From JASSUD01 sp031963225 (lineage in GTDB: Bacteria; Pseudomonadota; Gammaproteobacteria; Burkholderiales; Burkholderiaceae), in contig JASSUD010000001.1 in assembly GCA_031963225.1 (NCBI GenBank), positions 55,992 to 119,991 on the forward strand: 64,000 nucleotides of DNA, in the 5' to 3' direction. A model generated the notes under the pieces. It saw only the letters and a program-made list of their open reading frames with translations. It made no database searches and was not told the origin of the DNA. Below are positions 1 through 8,903 of the stretch, in pieces. The translations under genes and the position numbers were made by a program. Position 1 is the stretch's first letter; every line of letters starts with the position of its first letter.

Positions 1-190
1 TGCCATTGTGTGTAGGCCTAGTATTAACAGGTATGGGCATATCTAAGAGTCCGTAATGTAGGGCGGAATATTAAAAATTCCGCGGTGTGCACGGCTTGAT
101 CATGCCAGTTATCCAAGGAATAGGGAGATCTGGTAGATAAACCGTGCATCCATCGATTTGCCTTGAGAGGAGCCATTGCGCTTAGCCGTA

Positions 191-703
191 TCAATAGCGT
201 ATGCCGCAGCATATCGCTATCATGCCTATGACCATAGTTCCAGCGCCGGCACTGGCTAAAGTGGGATTAAAAGAAGAATCTGCACCGCTTTTAGCGGCTA
301 GTGCTAGAGGTGCCGCTCCTGTAAAAAAAAGACCGAAGCCGATTAATTGAATTGCAGCTTTTACCTTCCTCCTTCTTGATTCTGATATGGAAGAAGGGGA
401 GTTCGATATGCATATGCTCTGAGGTTTAGGGCTTTCGCTTCGTATTTCAATATTGCCTGTACAGGGGGAGAGGTTCCCTATCTGAATGATATGTTCATTG
501 GAAGGTTGATTTGCGGCGTTTGTAGAGGGGGGCGGCGGTGCAAAAGGAAGATTCTGTAATTTGCCCAATGACTTTACAGGAGATTTGCGTGTGGAAGGAG
601 TCCCGATAATATGCTGGGTAGCCATACCACAGTGGTCTGCATCAGGAATCACGCTTGATTCTTTACCGATGGAGCTAGGGTTCGTAGAGTTTAAATGAGG
701 CAT
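191..703 (-). CDS. Orphan protein with C-terminal membrane hairpin
   Basis: Function not recognised. The product is 170 residues. I start it at the ATG at 703 because GGAG lies a few bases upstream; the frame stays open to 805, but that longer form has no better start. The first 115 residues or so are polar and rich in Ser, Pro and Asn, with a run of four prolines, and look disordered. A basic patch (ESRRRKVKAA) precedes two hydrophobic stretches, about residues 120-143 and 152-170, separated by a short polar loop, so the C-terminus probably forms a membrane hairpin. A disordered N-terminus with a C-terminal hairpin is seen in some secreted host-directed proteins, but nothing here proves secretion. 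It lies downstream of thiC on the same strand, separated by a terminator. Confidence 0.5.
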   Translation of the reverse strand: MPHLNSTNPSSIGKESSVIPDADHCGMATQHIIGTPSTRKSPVKSLGKLQNLPFAPPPPSTNAANQPSNEHIIQIGNLSPCTGNIEIRSESPKPQSICISNSPSSISESRRRKVKAAIQLIGFGLFFTGAAPLALAAKSGADSSFNPTLASAGAGTMVIGMIAICCGIRY

Positions 704-890
704 CTCTCTCTCCAGTACACAATACGGCCTGACAGCCCGCATTCGCTTCTTAGGGCTTCTAAAGCCCTTTGGCCGCTCTATGTATAGAGACCAGATAGAG
801 CGCATTCAAGGTGCACTGTAGAAAATATCAAGAGATAAAGAGATGCGTATTAGAAAAAAAGTATGGTGCAGCGAAGCGTATTCTAGAAAA

Positions 891-924
891 TCAAAAAATA
901 AAGGGCTCTAGGAGCCCTTTATTT
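891..924 (-). terminator. Rho-independent terminator of thiC
   Basis: A perfect 13-bp stem (896-908 with 912-924) surrounds a tiny loop. Read on the minus strand, the GAGCCC-type stem is followed by a T-rich run. It lies about 30 bases past the thiC stop. Confidence 0.75.
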
Positions 925-956
925 GGAGTGTATCGACGTGGAATTTTAATAATGAT

Positions 957-2930
957 TTACTGCTTCACGTAAATTTCCCCTCCTACTTCTGAAAATTCCA
1001 CCGCTTTTTTGTGTAAGCCATCTTGTAAGACTTGTTCTGCAGAAAGCGATTTTTGCGCGGCGAAGTCTCGGATGTCTTGCGTGATTTTCATCGAGCAAAA
1101 GTGGGGGCCGCACATGGAGCAGAAGTGCGCTACTTTTGCAGACTCTTTGGGTAGCGTGGCATCGTGATAAGCGCGGGAACGGTCTGGATCGAGGCTTAAA
1201 TTAAATTGATCTTCCCAGCGGAATTCGAAGCGTGCTTTAGACAGCGCATTATCTCGAATCTGAGCGCCTGGATGTCCTTTTGCTAAATCCGCTGCGTGTG
1301 CAGCGAGTTTGTAGGTGATCATCCCTTCTTTTACGTCTTCTTTGTTGGGTAAGCCTAAATGCTCTTTAGGCGTTACATAGCAGAGCATAGCGGTGCCATA
1401 CCAGCCGATCATTGCCGCACCTATGCCCGAGGTAATGTGGTCATAGCCTGGGGCGATATCAGTCGTTAGAGGGCCTAGCGTATAGAAAGGGGCTTCACGG
1501 CATATCTCAAGCTGCTTATCCATATTTTCTTTGATAAGTTGCATGGGTACATGGCCCGGCCCTTCAACCATTGTTTGTACATCATATTGCCAGGCAATTT
1601 CTGTCAGTTCTCCTAGCGTTTGAAGCTCAGCGAACTGGGCTTCATCGTTGGCATCGTAGATCGAGCCAGGACGTAGTCCATCACCTAAGGAGAAGCTCAC
1701 ATCATAGCTTTTCATGATGTCGCAAATATCTTCGAAGTATTCATACAGAAAGCTTTCGTTGTGGTGCGCTAAACACCACTTAGCCATGATGGAGCCTCCG
1801 CGGGAGACAATACCTGTCATCCGGTTCGCAGTAAGGGGGATGTGACGTAGGCGTATGCCTGCATGGATGGTGAAGTAATCAACCCCTTGCTCAGCTTGCT
1901 CAATCAAGGTGTCTCTAAAAATAGGCCAGGTGAGTGCTTCGACACGGCCGTTTACTTTCTCTAAAGCTTGATAGATCGGTACCGTACCAATGGGCACGGG
2001 GCTATTGCGGATAATCCATTCACGGGTTTCATGAATGCGTTTGCCCGTAGATAGATCCATGATCGTATCTGCACCCCAGCGGGTAGCCCAAATCATTTTG
2101 TCGACTTCTTCGCCGATGGAGGAGGTCACTGCAGAGTTGCCAATATTGGCGTTTACCTTCACCAAGAAATTACGCCCGATAATCATCGGCTCGCTTTCAG
2201 GGTGATTAATATTATTCGGAATAATCGCACGGCCTTTAGCGATTTCGTCACGCACAAATTCAGCGGTGATGTCCATCCCTTCTATTTGCGTGAGTACGCT
2301 TTCTACGCGCTCAACCCGTTGCCGCTCGCTAAGTTGCGCACCAAATGCATCACCTGCATGCTGGCGGCATAATAGTTGGGCCATTTTTTTGCCCATGAGG
2401 CCGCTTTCTTTGAGGCTGGTAATGTATTCGGAGCGTTGTTGGTTTTCACGGATCGCGACAAATTCCATTTCAGGCGTGATGATGCCTTTCTTGGCGGCAT
2501 GCATTTGCGTGACATTTTCACCACTGCGCGCGCGACGAGGCGCTTTGGGCGAGCCTGAGAAGCGCCATGGCGCTTCTGCTTTTTGCTGTGTTTCTTGTAA
2601 TGCACGGCTAAAGTTGCTGGTGTAGCCGTTTAATAATTCGGTATTTGCGCGCTCTTCAATCCATGCAGCGCGTATAGGAGGTAAGCCCGCTCGAATATCG
2701 ATAGAGGCTTGTGGATCTGTATAAGGGCCTGAAGTGTCATAGATATAAACGGGAGGATTTTCCTCTCGTGGACCTTGGGTCGGTGTCTCTGACTGTTCAA
2801 TCTTGCGCATCGGCACGAGTAGATCGCGGCGCGAGCCTTTTATATATACCTTGCTGGAATTGGGAAAGGGTCGGCGTAGATCGGGGTCTATTTGCGCATC
2901 AGTCGCAATAAATTCAGGCGCAGTCTTCAT
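957..2930 (-). CDS. thiC: Phosphomethylpyrimidine synthase ThiC
   Basis: ThiC is the radical-SAM enzyme that rearranges 5-aminoimidazole ribotide into HMP phosphate, the pyrimidine half of thiamine, in the cytoplasm. The N-terminal ThiC-associated segment is visible (KVYIKGSRRDLLVPMRKI). The C-terminal cluster motif CSMCGPHFC gives the CX2CX4C signature that ligates the 4Fe-4S cluster. I start the protein at 2930 (657 residues) because AGGAGG lies 7 bases upstream; a longer frame to 3092 would run through the terminator region and is unlikely. No TPP-riboswitch core is visible between the gene and the upstream tRNA-Leu terminator, unlike many bacterial thiC leaders. The terminator at 891-924 follows it, so it is probably a single-gene unit. 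Confidence 0.96.
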   Translation of the reverse strand: MKTAPEFIATDAQIDPDLRRPFPNSSKVYIKGSRRDLLVPMRKIEQSETPTQGPREENPPVYIYDTSGPYTDPQASIDIRAGLPPIRAAWIEERANTELLNGYTSNFSRALQETQQKAEAPWRFSGSPKAPRRARSGENVTQMHAAKKGIITPEMEFVAIRENQQRSEYITSLKESGLMGKKMAQLLCRQHAGDAFGAQLSERQRVERVESVLTQIEGMDITAEFVRDEIAKGRAIIPNNINHPESEPMIIGRNFLVKVNANIGNSAVTSSIGEEVDKMIWATRWGADTIMDLSTGKRIHETREWIIRNSPVPIGTVPIYQALEKVNGRVEALTWPIFRDTLIEQAEQGVDYFTIHAGIRLRHIPLTANRMTGIVSRGGSIMAKWCLAHHNESFLYEYFEDICDIMKSYDVSFSLGDGLRPGSIYDANDEAQFAELQTLGELTEIAWQYDVQTMVEGPGHVPMQLIKENMDKQLEICREAPFYTLGPLTTDIAPGYDHITSGIGAAMIGWYGTAMLCYVTPKEHLGLPNKEDVKEGMITYKLAAHAADLAKGHPGAQIRDNALSKARFEFRWEDQFNLSLDPDRSRAYHDATLPKESAKVAHFCSMCGPHFCSMKITQDIRDFAAQKSLSAEQVLQDGLHKKAVEFSEVGGEIYVKQ

Positions 2931-3040
2931 GAGAGGCCTCCTAGTAAAAGTTGAATTTGCTGTACTGCAAAAATCACAAAATAAAGGGATAGCGTCAAAA
3001 AAACCGCCCGAAAGCGGTCCGCAAGATTTTGAGATTGTAA

Positions 3041-3080
3041 AAAAACCCCCGGTAGCGCATAGGACTATCCGGGGGTTTTT
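3041..3080 (-). terminator. Terminator of tRNA-Leu
   Basis: A 12-bp perfect stem (3041-3052 with 3069-3080) is made of A5C5GG and CCG5T5. On the minus strand it ends in seven Ts. It sits 38 bases past the tRNA 3' end and separates the tRNA from thiC. Confidence 0.8.
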
Positions 3081-3118
3081 GTCAGAGTACAAGTCCTACG
3101 ACAACAATCAAAATAAAA

Positions 3119-3204
3119 TGGTGCGCCCGGTCGGACTCGAACCGACACGCCCATTAGGCGAGAGATTTTAAGTCTCTTGCGTCTACCTATTCCGCCACGG
3201 GCGC
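3119..3204 (-). tRNA. tRNA-Leu (anticodon UAA)
   Basis: On the minus strand the acceptor stem GCGCCCG pairs with CGGGCGC, and a genomic CCA is encoded at 3119-3121. The T arm contains GGTTCGAGTCC. The anticodon loop ACTTAAAAT gives anticodon TAA, and a long variable arm is present, as expected of a class II leucine tRNA. The total length is 86 bases. Confidence 0.97.
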
Positions 3205-3457
3205 ATTTTTAGAATGTGCTCAGAACTACAAAGCAGAATGTACCACATGTCCTGCGTGTTCTTAACTACGAGCAAATTACATAAGGCCGCGATTATAGAC
3301 CGTAAATTGCAGATTGAAATAGTCCTTTATGAATAAGGTTGCATAAAAAAATGGTTTGTTCGCTAGAATCACGTTTTTTACATTGGAGCTGGTACTTTTT
3401 TGTGCCGGAGCAATCAGATAGCGCAGTAATCACGGGATGATGAGGAAGGAGCGAGGG

Positions 3458-4918
3458 ATGGGTCAGAATACTGCGCAAGCAGGGATCAACAATCAAGTGG
3501 CAGGTATACAGAGCGTTGCGCAGGTGTTGCAGTGTGTAAAAGATGCCAATATCCAGTTTATCGATTTGCGGTTTACGGATACGCGAGGTAAAGAACAGCA
3601 TGTTTCTGTGCCTGCCAGTGCATTTGATGCAGATAAATTTGAAAGCGGCCAGGCTTTTGATGGCTCGTCAATTGCGGGGTGGAAGGGTATTGAGGCATCG
3701 GATATGCTGCTTATCCCCGATCCTAAAACTGCCTATGTAGATCCTTTTTATAATGATCCAACGCTGGTATTGACCTGTGATGTGATCGAACCATTTGATG
3801 GAAAAGGGTATGAGCGCGACCCTCGTTCCTTGGCAAGGCGTGCAGAGGCCTATTTGAAGAGCACAGGGTTGGGAGATACCGCTTATTTTGGTCCTGAACC
3901 AGAATTTTTTGTTTTTGATTCCATACGCTGGCAAGTCGATATGTCAGGCTCTTTTGTGGCGATAGACTCTCAAGAAGCGCCTTGGTCTTCTTCCAAAGAA
4001 TATGCAGGGGGTAATAGTGGACACCGGCCCAATACTAAAGGCGGGTATTTCCCAGTGGCGCCTGTAGATACTTTTCAAGATATGCGTTCAGAAATGTGTC
4101 TGCTGCTTGAACAAATCGGCATTCCTGTAGAAGTGCATCACCATGAAGTGGCCGGTCAAGGACAAAACGAAATCGGAACCAAATTTTCTACATTGGTTCA
4201 GCGTGCAGATTGGACGCAGACGTTTAAATATATCGTGCATAACGTCGCGCATCGGCTAGGAAAAACTGCAACGTTTATGCCTAAGCCTGTGGTAGGTGAT
4301 AACGGTTCGGGTATGCACGTACACCAATCTATCTGGAAAGATGGACAAAATTTATTTGCCGGCAATGATTACGCAGGGCTCTCCGAATTCGCGCTCTATT
4401 ATTTGGGCGGAATCATGAAGCATGCTCGTGCACTCAATGCGTTTACCAATCCAACGACTAATTCTTACAAACGTCTAGTGCCGGGCTATGAAGCACCTGT
4501 AAAACTGGCCTATTCAGCTCGTAACCGTTCTGCAGCGATTCGCATTCCGTATGTGACCAATGCACGAGGCCGTCGTATTGAGACGCGTTTTCCGGATGCT
4601 ATGGCTAACCCCTATCTGGCTTTTTCTGCTTTATTAATGGCCGGTTTAGATGGCGTGCAAAATAAAATTCACCCGGGTGAGGCTGCGGAGAAAAATTTGT
4701 ACGATCTTCCTCCTGAAGAGAATCAAAATATCCCCACGGTGTGTTCTAGCTTAGAGCAAGCTTTAGAAAACTTAGATCAAGACCGCGCCTTTTTAACGCG
4801 AGGCGGGGTGTTTAGTAATAGTATGATTGATGCTTATTTAGAGTTGAAAGAGGCAGAAGTTACGCGTTTACGTATGACGACGCATCCAGTAGAGTTTGAA
4901 ATGTATTATTCATTGTAA
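3458..4918 (+). CDS. glnA: Glutamine synthetase, type I
   Basis: This enzyme makes glutamine from glutamate, ammonia and ATP, and is the main nitrogen-assimilation step. Family motifs include FDGSSIAGWKG near the N-terminus, FGPEPEFF with metal-binding glutamates, NGSGMHVHQS, and NLYDLPPEE, which holds the tyrosine adenylylated by GlnE in proteobacteria. The start at 3458 follows AAGGAG by 6 bases and gives 486 residues. That is slightly longer than the usual 468-471 because of an N-terminal extension of about 15 residues; an ATG at 3437 lacks this ribosome site. The gene is monocistronic, bounded by tRNA-Leu on the other strand and the terminator at 5005-5038. No convincing sigma-54 site is visible upstream. 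Confidence 0.96.
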   Translation: MGQNTAQAGINNQVAGIQSVAQVLQCVKDANIQFIDLRFTDTRGKEQHVSVPASAFDADKFESGQAFDGSSIAGWKGIEASDMLLIPDPKTAYVDPFYNDPTLVLTCDVIEPFDGKGYERDPRSLARRAEAYLKSTGLGDTAYFGPEPEFFVFDSIRWQVDMSGSFVAIDSQEAPWSSSKEYAGGNSGHRPNTKGGYFPVAPVDTFQDMRSEMCLLLEQIGIPVEVHHHEVAGQGQNEIGTKFSTLVQRADWTQTFKYIVHNVAHRLGKTATFMPKPVVGDNGSGMHVHQSIWKDGQNLFAGNDYAGLSEFALYYLGGIMKHARALNAFTNPTTNSYKRLVPGYEAPVKLAYSARNRSAAIRIPYVTNARGRRIETRFPDAMANPYLAFSALLMAGLDGVQNKIHPGEAAEKNLYDLPPEENQNIPTVCSSLEQALENLDQDRAFLTRGGVFSNSMIDAYLELKEAEVTRLRMTTHPVEFEMYYSL

Positions 4919-4972
4919 AAAATGATTTTTTTTTTTGAATGAAGAAAATGTGGGGCTATACCTCCACTAAGA

Positions 4973-4993
4973 TAGGGCGTGTCCTCAATTGCC
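4973..4993 (+). repeat. Solo end of the TAGGGCGTGTCC MITE
   Basis: The 21 bases begin TAGGGCGTGTCCTCAATTG, matching the terminal repeats of the palindromic elements at 26163, 31931 and 36481. No opposing arm follows here, so this is a solo or deleted end, 55 bases past the glnA stop. Confidence 0.7.
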
Positions 4994-5004
4994 CTAGTGA
5001 AAAA

Positions 5005-5038
5005 CGGCCTAGCTTAAAGCGAGCTAGGCCGTTTTTTT
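5005..5038 (+). terminator. Rho-independent terminator of glnA
   Basis: A perfect 10-bp stem CGGCCTAGCT/AGCTAGGCCG (5005-5014 with 5022-5031) is followed by seven Ts on the plus strand. Confidence 0.85.
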
Positions 5039-5099
5039 CGATATATATTCCTTGCCCAATATGCGAGCCACTTCCTTCTTGATGACCCGCTTACCAAAA

Positions 5100-5879
5100 C
5101 TAAGGTACGCGCTTGGAATCGGTAGCTTTCAACACCCGTTTAGCATCTGCAGCCAGTTCTGGTGTTCCTAACGCCTGGTAGGCTTTTTGCATTAAGCTTA
5201 GTGCTTTGGGAATAGCTGGAGTATTGGGATACTCTGTAAGAACGTGTTTAGCGCGATTGATGGCTGCCAGGTAAGCGCCCCGTTCGTAATAATATTGTGC
5301 GGCATGTACTTCATGTGCTGCCAGTGCATTGACGATATAACGCATGCGTTGCATGGCGTCCGGCGCATAACGGCTGCTAGGGTAGCGGGTAGCAATAACT
5401 TTGAAAGCATCATATGCACGGCGTAGCGCCTCGGGGTCGCGTTCGCTAAGGTCTTGTGCGCTTAACTGACCTAGCAAGCCTAGTTCATCTTTAAAATTGA
5501 GTAGGCCTTTTAGATAGTAAGCGTAGGCGAGTTGCGGATGATCAGGATGTAGCCGAATGAAGCGGTCTACTGCTTGTTCAGCGGCTTGAGGCTCATTGTT
5601 TTTCCATTGGCAGTAGGCCACGTTAATCTGCGCTTGTGGTGCTCGAGAGCCGAAAGGATCTCGGCCTTCCATTTTTTCAAAGTACTCCGCGCAACGGATC
5701 CAGTCGTGGCTTTCTAGAGCTTCCTGCGCTTGCACGTATAATTTGTCGCCAGACCAGGTGGCTGTTTCGTCTTTTTTCTCTGGCAACCCTCCACAGGCAG
5801 TTAGTGTGCCCACTATGGCTAATAGGGCGCATCTGGCTATATGGTAGGCGGGGCGGCTTTTGAGGAAGAGGGAAGTCAT
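5100..5879 (-). CDS. bamD: Outer membrane assembly lipoprotein BamD
   Basis: BamD is the essential lipoprotein partner of BamA in the beta-barrel assembly machine on the periplasmic face of the outer membrane. The first 30 residues form a signal peptide ending in the lipobox LTAC, with the acylated cysteine at about residue 29 followed by GG. Tetratricopeptide-like helical pairs follow (KLYVQAQEALESHDW, YCQWKNNEPQAAEQAV, AYAYYLKGLLNF), as in the ComL/YfiO family. At 259 residues it has the normal family length. It is divergent from rluD, the usual betaproteobacterial arrangement, with about 285 bases between them that now hold a REP remnant. Confidence 0.93.
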   Translation of the reverse strand: MTSLFLKSRPAYHIARCALLAIVGTLTACGGLPEKKDETATWSGDKLYVQAQEALESHDWIRCAEYFEKMEGRDPFGSRAPQAQINVAYCQWKNNEPQAAEQAVDRFIRLHPDHPQLAYAYYLKGLLNFKDELGLLGQLSAQDLSERDPEALRRAYDAFKVIATRYPSSRYAPDAMQRMRYIVNALAAHEVHAAQYYYERGAYLAAINRAKHVLTEYPNTPAIPKALSLMQKAYQALGTPELAADAKRVLKATDSKRVP

Positions 5880-5970
5880 AGATTTCTGCCGAAGTTTTAT
5901 TTTGTGATAGAAGACGAAGTGTACTGAATTAAGAATAGGTTCCCAACCTTGTATTTTTACAACAAAGCGT

Positions 5971-6102
5971 GGTTGGTGGTGAAGGCACGAATCTAAACAT
6001 ATTGACCGCTGGCTTTTAATTTTTGCTTTTGGAAAGTTTTTAAGCAGGCCTTCAAGAGGGCAGTGGTTAGGTGTTGGGGTTCCTTCGTCACCCCAACCTA
6101 CG
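5971..6102. repeat. Degenerate REP pair between bamD and rluD
   Basis: One degraded unit (GGTTGGTGGTGAAGGCACGA) and a better one in opposite orientation, beginning GTTGGGGTTCC and ending CCCCAACCTACG, face each other about 130 bases apart. The internal stretch CTTTTAATTTTTGCTTTTGG and the AGGCCTTCAAGA core recur in the other copies at 12.8, 21.7 and 35.8 kb. Confidence 0.65.
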
Positions 6103-6163
6103 AATAACGATTCCTCTTTAGAGTGGTTCTTTCTAAAGGGGCTTTACTGAATGCGGAGTTATA

Positions 6164-7264
6164 TTGACCGTTGAAGCGCTCTTTGAGCCTTTACAGGGTT
6201 TGGACCCTTTGGAATCGGCTGTGGATGCAGATTGCCCCGAGCCTCTCACTGCCACCATTCCTGCTGAGTATGAGGGAGAACGCTTAGATAAAGTATTAGC
6301 TTATCTTTTCCCGCAATACTCTCGTGCTTGCTTGCAGAGTTGGGTGAAGGCCGAGCGCGTGCAGGTGGCAGGAGCGCTTGCGAGCTTGCGTCAAAAGGCG
6401 TGCGAGGGCGCGATGGTCGCGTTGTGGCCAGATTTGAAACCCGAGCAGCAGGCTTTTCGACCTGAACCTGTTCCGCTGTCTATTGTCTATGAAGATGCTA
6501 GTTTAGTGGTGATTAATAAGCCTGCAGGATGTGTTGTGCATCCTGCGGTGGGCAATTGGGGAGGAACCCTCCTTAATGGATTGCTGCATCGGTATGGCGC
6601 AGCCGCAGCAGCACTGCCGCGTGCGGGTATTGTGCATCGCTTGGATAAAGATACCAGTGGATTGATGGTAGTAGCACGTACATTAGAGGCTCAAACTGCT
6701 TTAGTGCGTCAGCTTCAGGCGCGTACGGTAAAGCGCATGTATCAGGCATTGGTTTGGGGCACACCGCCAGTGCGGGGCCTGGTTAATGCATCTATAGGCC
6801 GTGATCCAAGAAGCCGTATCCGTATGGCAGTCGTGGTGGGGGCAGCGTCTAAGCCAGCGCGCACGCACTATCTACGATGCTCAGTGAGCATGGCAGCAGG
6901 TTTGCCCGTTGCTGCGCTTTTATGTGCTCTGGAAACCGGCCGTACGCACCAGATTCGAGTGCATTTGTCTCATTTAGGGTATCCGATAGTGGGTGATCCC
7001 CTCTATGGACGTGGCCATGGTCAGCAGCGTGCTATCGGGTTTTGCGCTGACCAAGCTTCTTCTCGAGCTAAACCAAGCGCCGCAGTACAACTTGCTTCAG
7101 AGCTGGTTACTTTCCCAAGACAATTTTTACATGCTTGCCAGCTTGCGTTTGCGCATCCTGAGAGCGGGGAGCCCTTATCTTGGCAGGCCGAGCTTCCGGA
7201 CGATGCAGCGGCTTTAGCTCAAAAGGTCGGGGTACATTGGGACGCGCCATCTACGTCTGTTTAG
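6164..7264 (+). CDS. rluD: 23S rRNA pseudouridine synthase RluD
   Basis: RluD converts uridines 1911, 1915 and 1917 of helix 69 of 23S rRNA to pseudouridine. An S4-type RNA-binding domain occupies about residues 30-95 (EGERLDKVLAYLFPQYSRA). The catalytic domain follows, with the RluA-family motif HRLDKDTSGL carrying the catalytic aspartate, and then TGRTHQIRVHLSHLG. The start is a TTG at 6164 with GGAG five bases upstream; no in-frame ATG occurs before the S4 domain, so the unusual start is well supported. The length is 366 residues. A stretch after residue 290 (ADQASSRAKPSAA) is longer than in relatives. It is divergent from bamD, as in other betaproteobacteria. Confidence 0.93.
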   Translation: MTVEALFEPLQGLDPLESAVDADCPEPLTATIPAEYEGERLDKVLAYLFPQYSRACLQSWVKAERVQVAGALASLRQKACEGAMVALWPDLKPEQQAFRPEPVPLSIVYEDASLVVINKPAGCVVHPAVGNWGGTLLNGLLHRYGAAAAALPRAGIVHRLDKDTSGLMVVARTLEAQTALVRQLQARTVKRMYQALVWGTPPVRGLVNASIGRDPRSRIRMAVVVGAASKPARTHYLRCSVSMAAGLPVAALLCALETGRTHQIRVHLSHLGYPIVGDPLYGRGHGQQRAIGFCADQASSRAKPSAAVQLASELVTFPRQFLHACQLAFAHPESGEPLSWQAELPDDAAALAQKVGVHWDAPSTSV

Positions 7265-7318
7265 ATATTTATATTCTTTGTATACACATGCCAAAAGCAT
7301 GATAAAAGTCTGTGGTGT

Positions 7319-7350
7319 GCATGTTGGGGTTCCAACATCCCCAAACCTAC
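7319..7350 (+). repeat. Degenerate single REP unit upstream of rimO
   Basis: The 32 bases run GCATGTTGGGGTTCC through to CCCCAAACCTAC. The head, stem and inverted GTAG tail of the REP family are recognisable, but the loop is rearranged. It ends 28 bases before the rimO ATG and may influence the rimO leader. Confidence 0.6.
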
Positions 7351-7378
7351 CGTTCTCTATATTTTGGAAAAAATTTGT

Positions 7379-8833
7379 ATGTCGTCTGCTGTTGACACCC
7401 CTCCTAGCTCTACTCTTACTCTTTCTGAAACCACGCCCCGAAAAGTGGGATTTGTATCGCTGGGGTGCCCTAAAGCATTGGTCGATTCAGAAAATATCCT
7501 CACGCAACTGCGTATAGAAGGGTATGAAATCTCCCCCACCTATGAAGGGGCCGATTTGGTGGTGGTGAATACCTGTGGTTTTATCGATGCGGCTGTGCAA
7601 GAAAGTTTGGATGCGATTGGGGAGGCACTCAATGCCAATGGTAAGGTTATTGTGACGGGTTGTTTAGGGGCGAAAAAAACAGCAGAGGGAGGGACGGTAG
7701 TCGAAGCGGCATATCCCCAGGTGTTATCGGTTACAGGCCCGCATGCTGCTGCAGAAGTGATGGAGGCTGTGCACCAGAACTTACCGCGCCCCCATGAGCC
7801 ATTTGTAGATTTAGTGCCTCCTTCTGGGATTAAATTAACGCCGCGTCACTATGCGTATTTAAAAATTTCTGAAGGCTGTAACCATCGCTGCACATTTTGC
7901 ATTATCCCGTCAATGCGGGGTGATTTGGTCTCACGACCTATTGCTGAGGTGATGATTGAAGCGGAGAATTTACTAAAAGCAGGTGTGAAAGAGCTTTTAG
8001 TGATTTCCCAGGACACCAGCGCGTATGGCGTGGATGTGAAATATCGCATGGGTTTTTGGCAGGGCCGTCCTCTCAAAACACGTATGACAGAGTTAGTTGC
8101 AGCGCTTGGGGAGCTCGCTAAGCCTTATGGTGCATGGATACGTTTGCACTATGTATACCCTTATCCGCATGTAGACGAGTTACTGCCCCTCATGGCAGAA
8201 GGTCGGATCTTGCCTTACTTGGATGTGCCCTTACAACATGCGCATCCTGCTGTGCTAAAATGTATGAAACGCCCAGCACATGCCGAGAAAAACTTAGAAC
8301 GTATCCAAGCCTGGCGGGCTGTGTGTCCGGACATCGTGGTGCGGAGCACGTTTATTGCAGGCTTTCCTGGTGAAACAGAAGCAGAATTTGAGACGCTACT
8401 CGACTTTATCCGAGAGGCGCAATTAGATCGAGTGGGCTGTTTCGCTTACTCTCCTGTTGAAGGTGCACGTGCGAATGCCTTAGAGGGCGCATTGCCCGAA
8501 GCCTTGCGCGAAGAGCGCCGTGCGCGTTTTATGGAAGTGGCAGAAACCGTTTCAGCACAGCGCTTAAAGCGAAAAGAAGGCCAGGTATTGCAAGTGCTGA
8601 TCGATGAAGTAGGTCCAGAAGGGGCGATAGGGCGCTCTGCTGCAGATGCGCCAGAAATTGATGGATTAGTCTATATGAGCCACCAATCTTCTTCTGGTGC
8701 ATCTAGACAAAAGAAGGGCCCTAGAGCCGCAGCGCCTTTGGCCCCTTGCCGCGTTGGAGAATTCGCCTTTGTGAAAATCCATGAAGCGAAGGGACATGAT
8801 TTGTACGGAGAGCGCGTTGCGCAGCCGGATTAA
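7379..8833 (+). CDS. rimO: Ribosomal protein uS12 methylthiotransferase RimO
   Basis: RimO is a radical-SAM enzyme with two 4Fe-4S clusters that methylthiolates an aspartate of ribosomal protein S12. The N-terminal MTTase domain begins VGFVSLGCPKALVDSE, with further cysteines in NTCGFI and TGCLGAKK. The radical-SAM signature CNHRCTFC sits at about residue 165. The C-terminal TRAM domain runs from about residue 400 to the end, interrupted by a Ser/Gly/Lys/Ala-rich insert (SSSGASRQKKGPRAAA) of about 20 residues not usual in the family. I use the ATG at 7379 (484 residues); an in-frame TTG five codons upstream is the alternative. It lies just past a REP unit. Confidence 0.94.
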   Translation: MSSAVDTPPSSTLTLSETTPRKVGFVSLGCPKALVDSENILTQLRIEGYEISPTYEGADLVVVNTCGFIDAAVQESLDAIGEALNANGKVIVTGCLGAKKTAEGGTVVEAAYPQVLSVTGPHAAAEVMEAVHQNLPRPHEPFVDLVPPSGIKLTPRHYAYLKISEGCNHRCTFCIIPSMRGDLVSRPIAEVMIEAENLLKAGVKELLVISQDTSAYGVDVKYRMGFWQGRPLKTRMTELVAALGELAKPYGAWIRLHYVYPYPHVDELLPLMAEGRILPYLDVPLQHAHPAVLKCMKRPAHAEKNLERIQAWRAVCPDIVVRSTFIAGFPGETEAEFETLLDFIREAQLDRVGCFAYSPVEGARANALEGALPEALREERRARFMEVAETVSAQRLKRKEGQVLQVLIDEVGPEGAIGRSAADAPEIDGLVYMSHQSSSGASRQKKGPRAAAPLAPCRVGEFAFVKIHEAKGHDLYGERVAQPD

Positions 8834-8903
8834 AAAGCAGGTCTGCATTTTGTAAGCGGTATCCATAAACAAGATACCGCTTCAATACCTTCTAGGACAT
8901 GCC

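Noticed and set aside
24..212. Minus-strand frame of 62 codons at the window edge
   Set aside because: No ribosome site, no recognisable motif, overlaps the end of the next gene; probably chance.
3380..3410. Sigma-54 type promoter before glnA (TGGTAC...TGC)
   Set aside because: The GG to GC spacing is 11 rather than the required 10, and the -12 element is poor.
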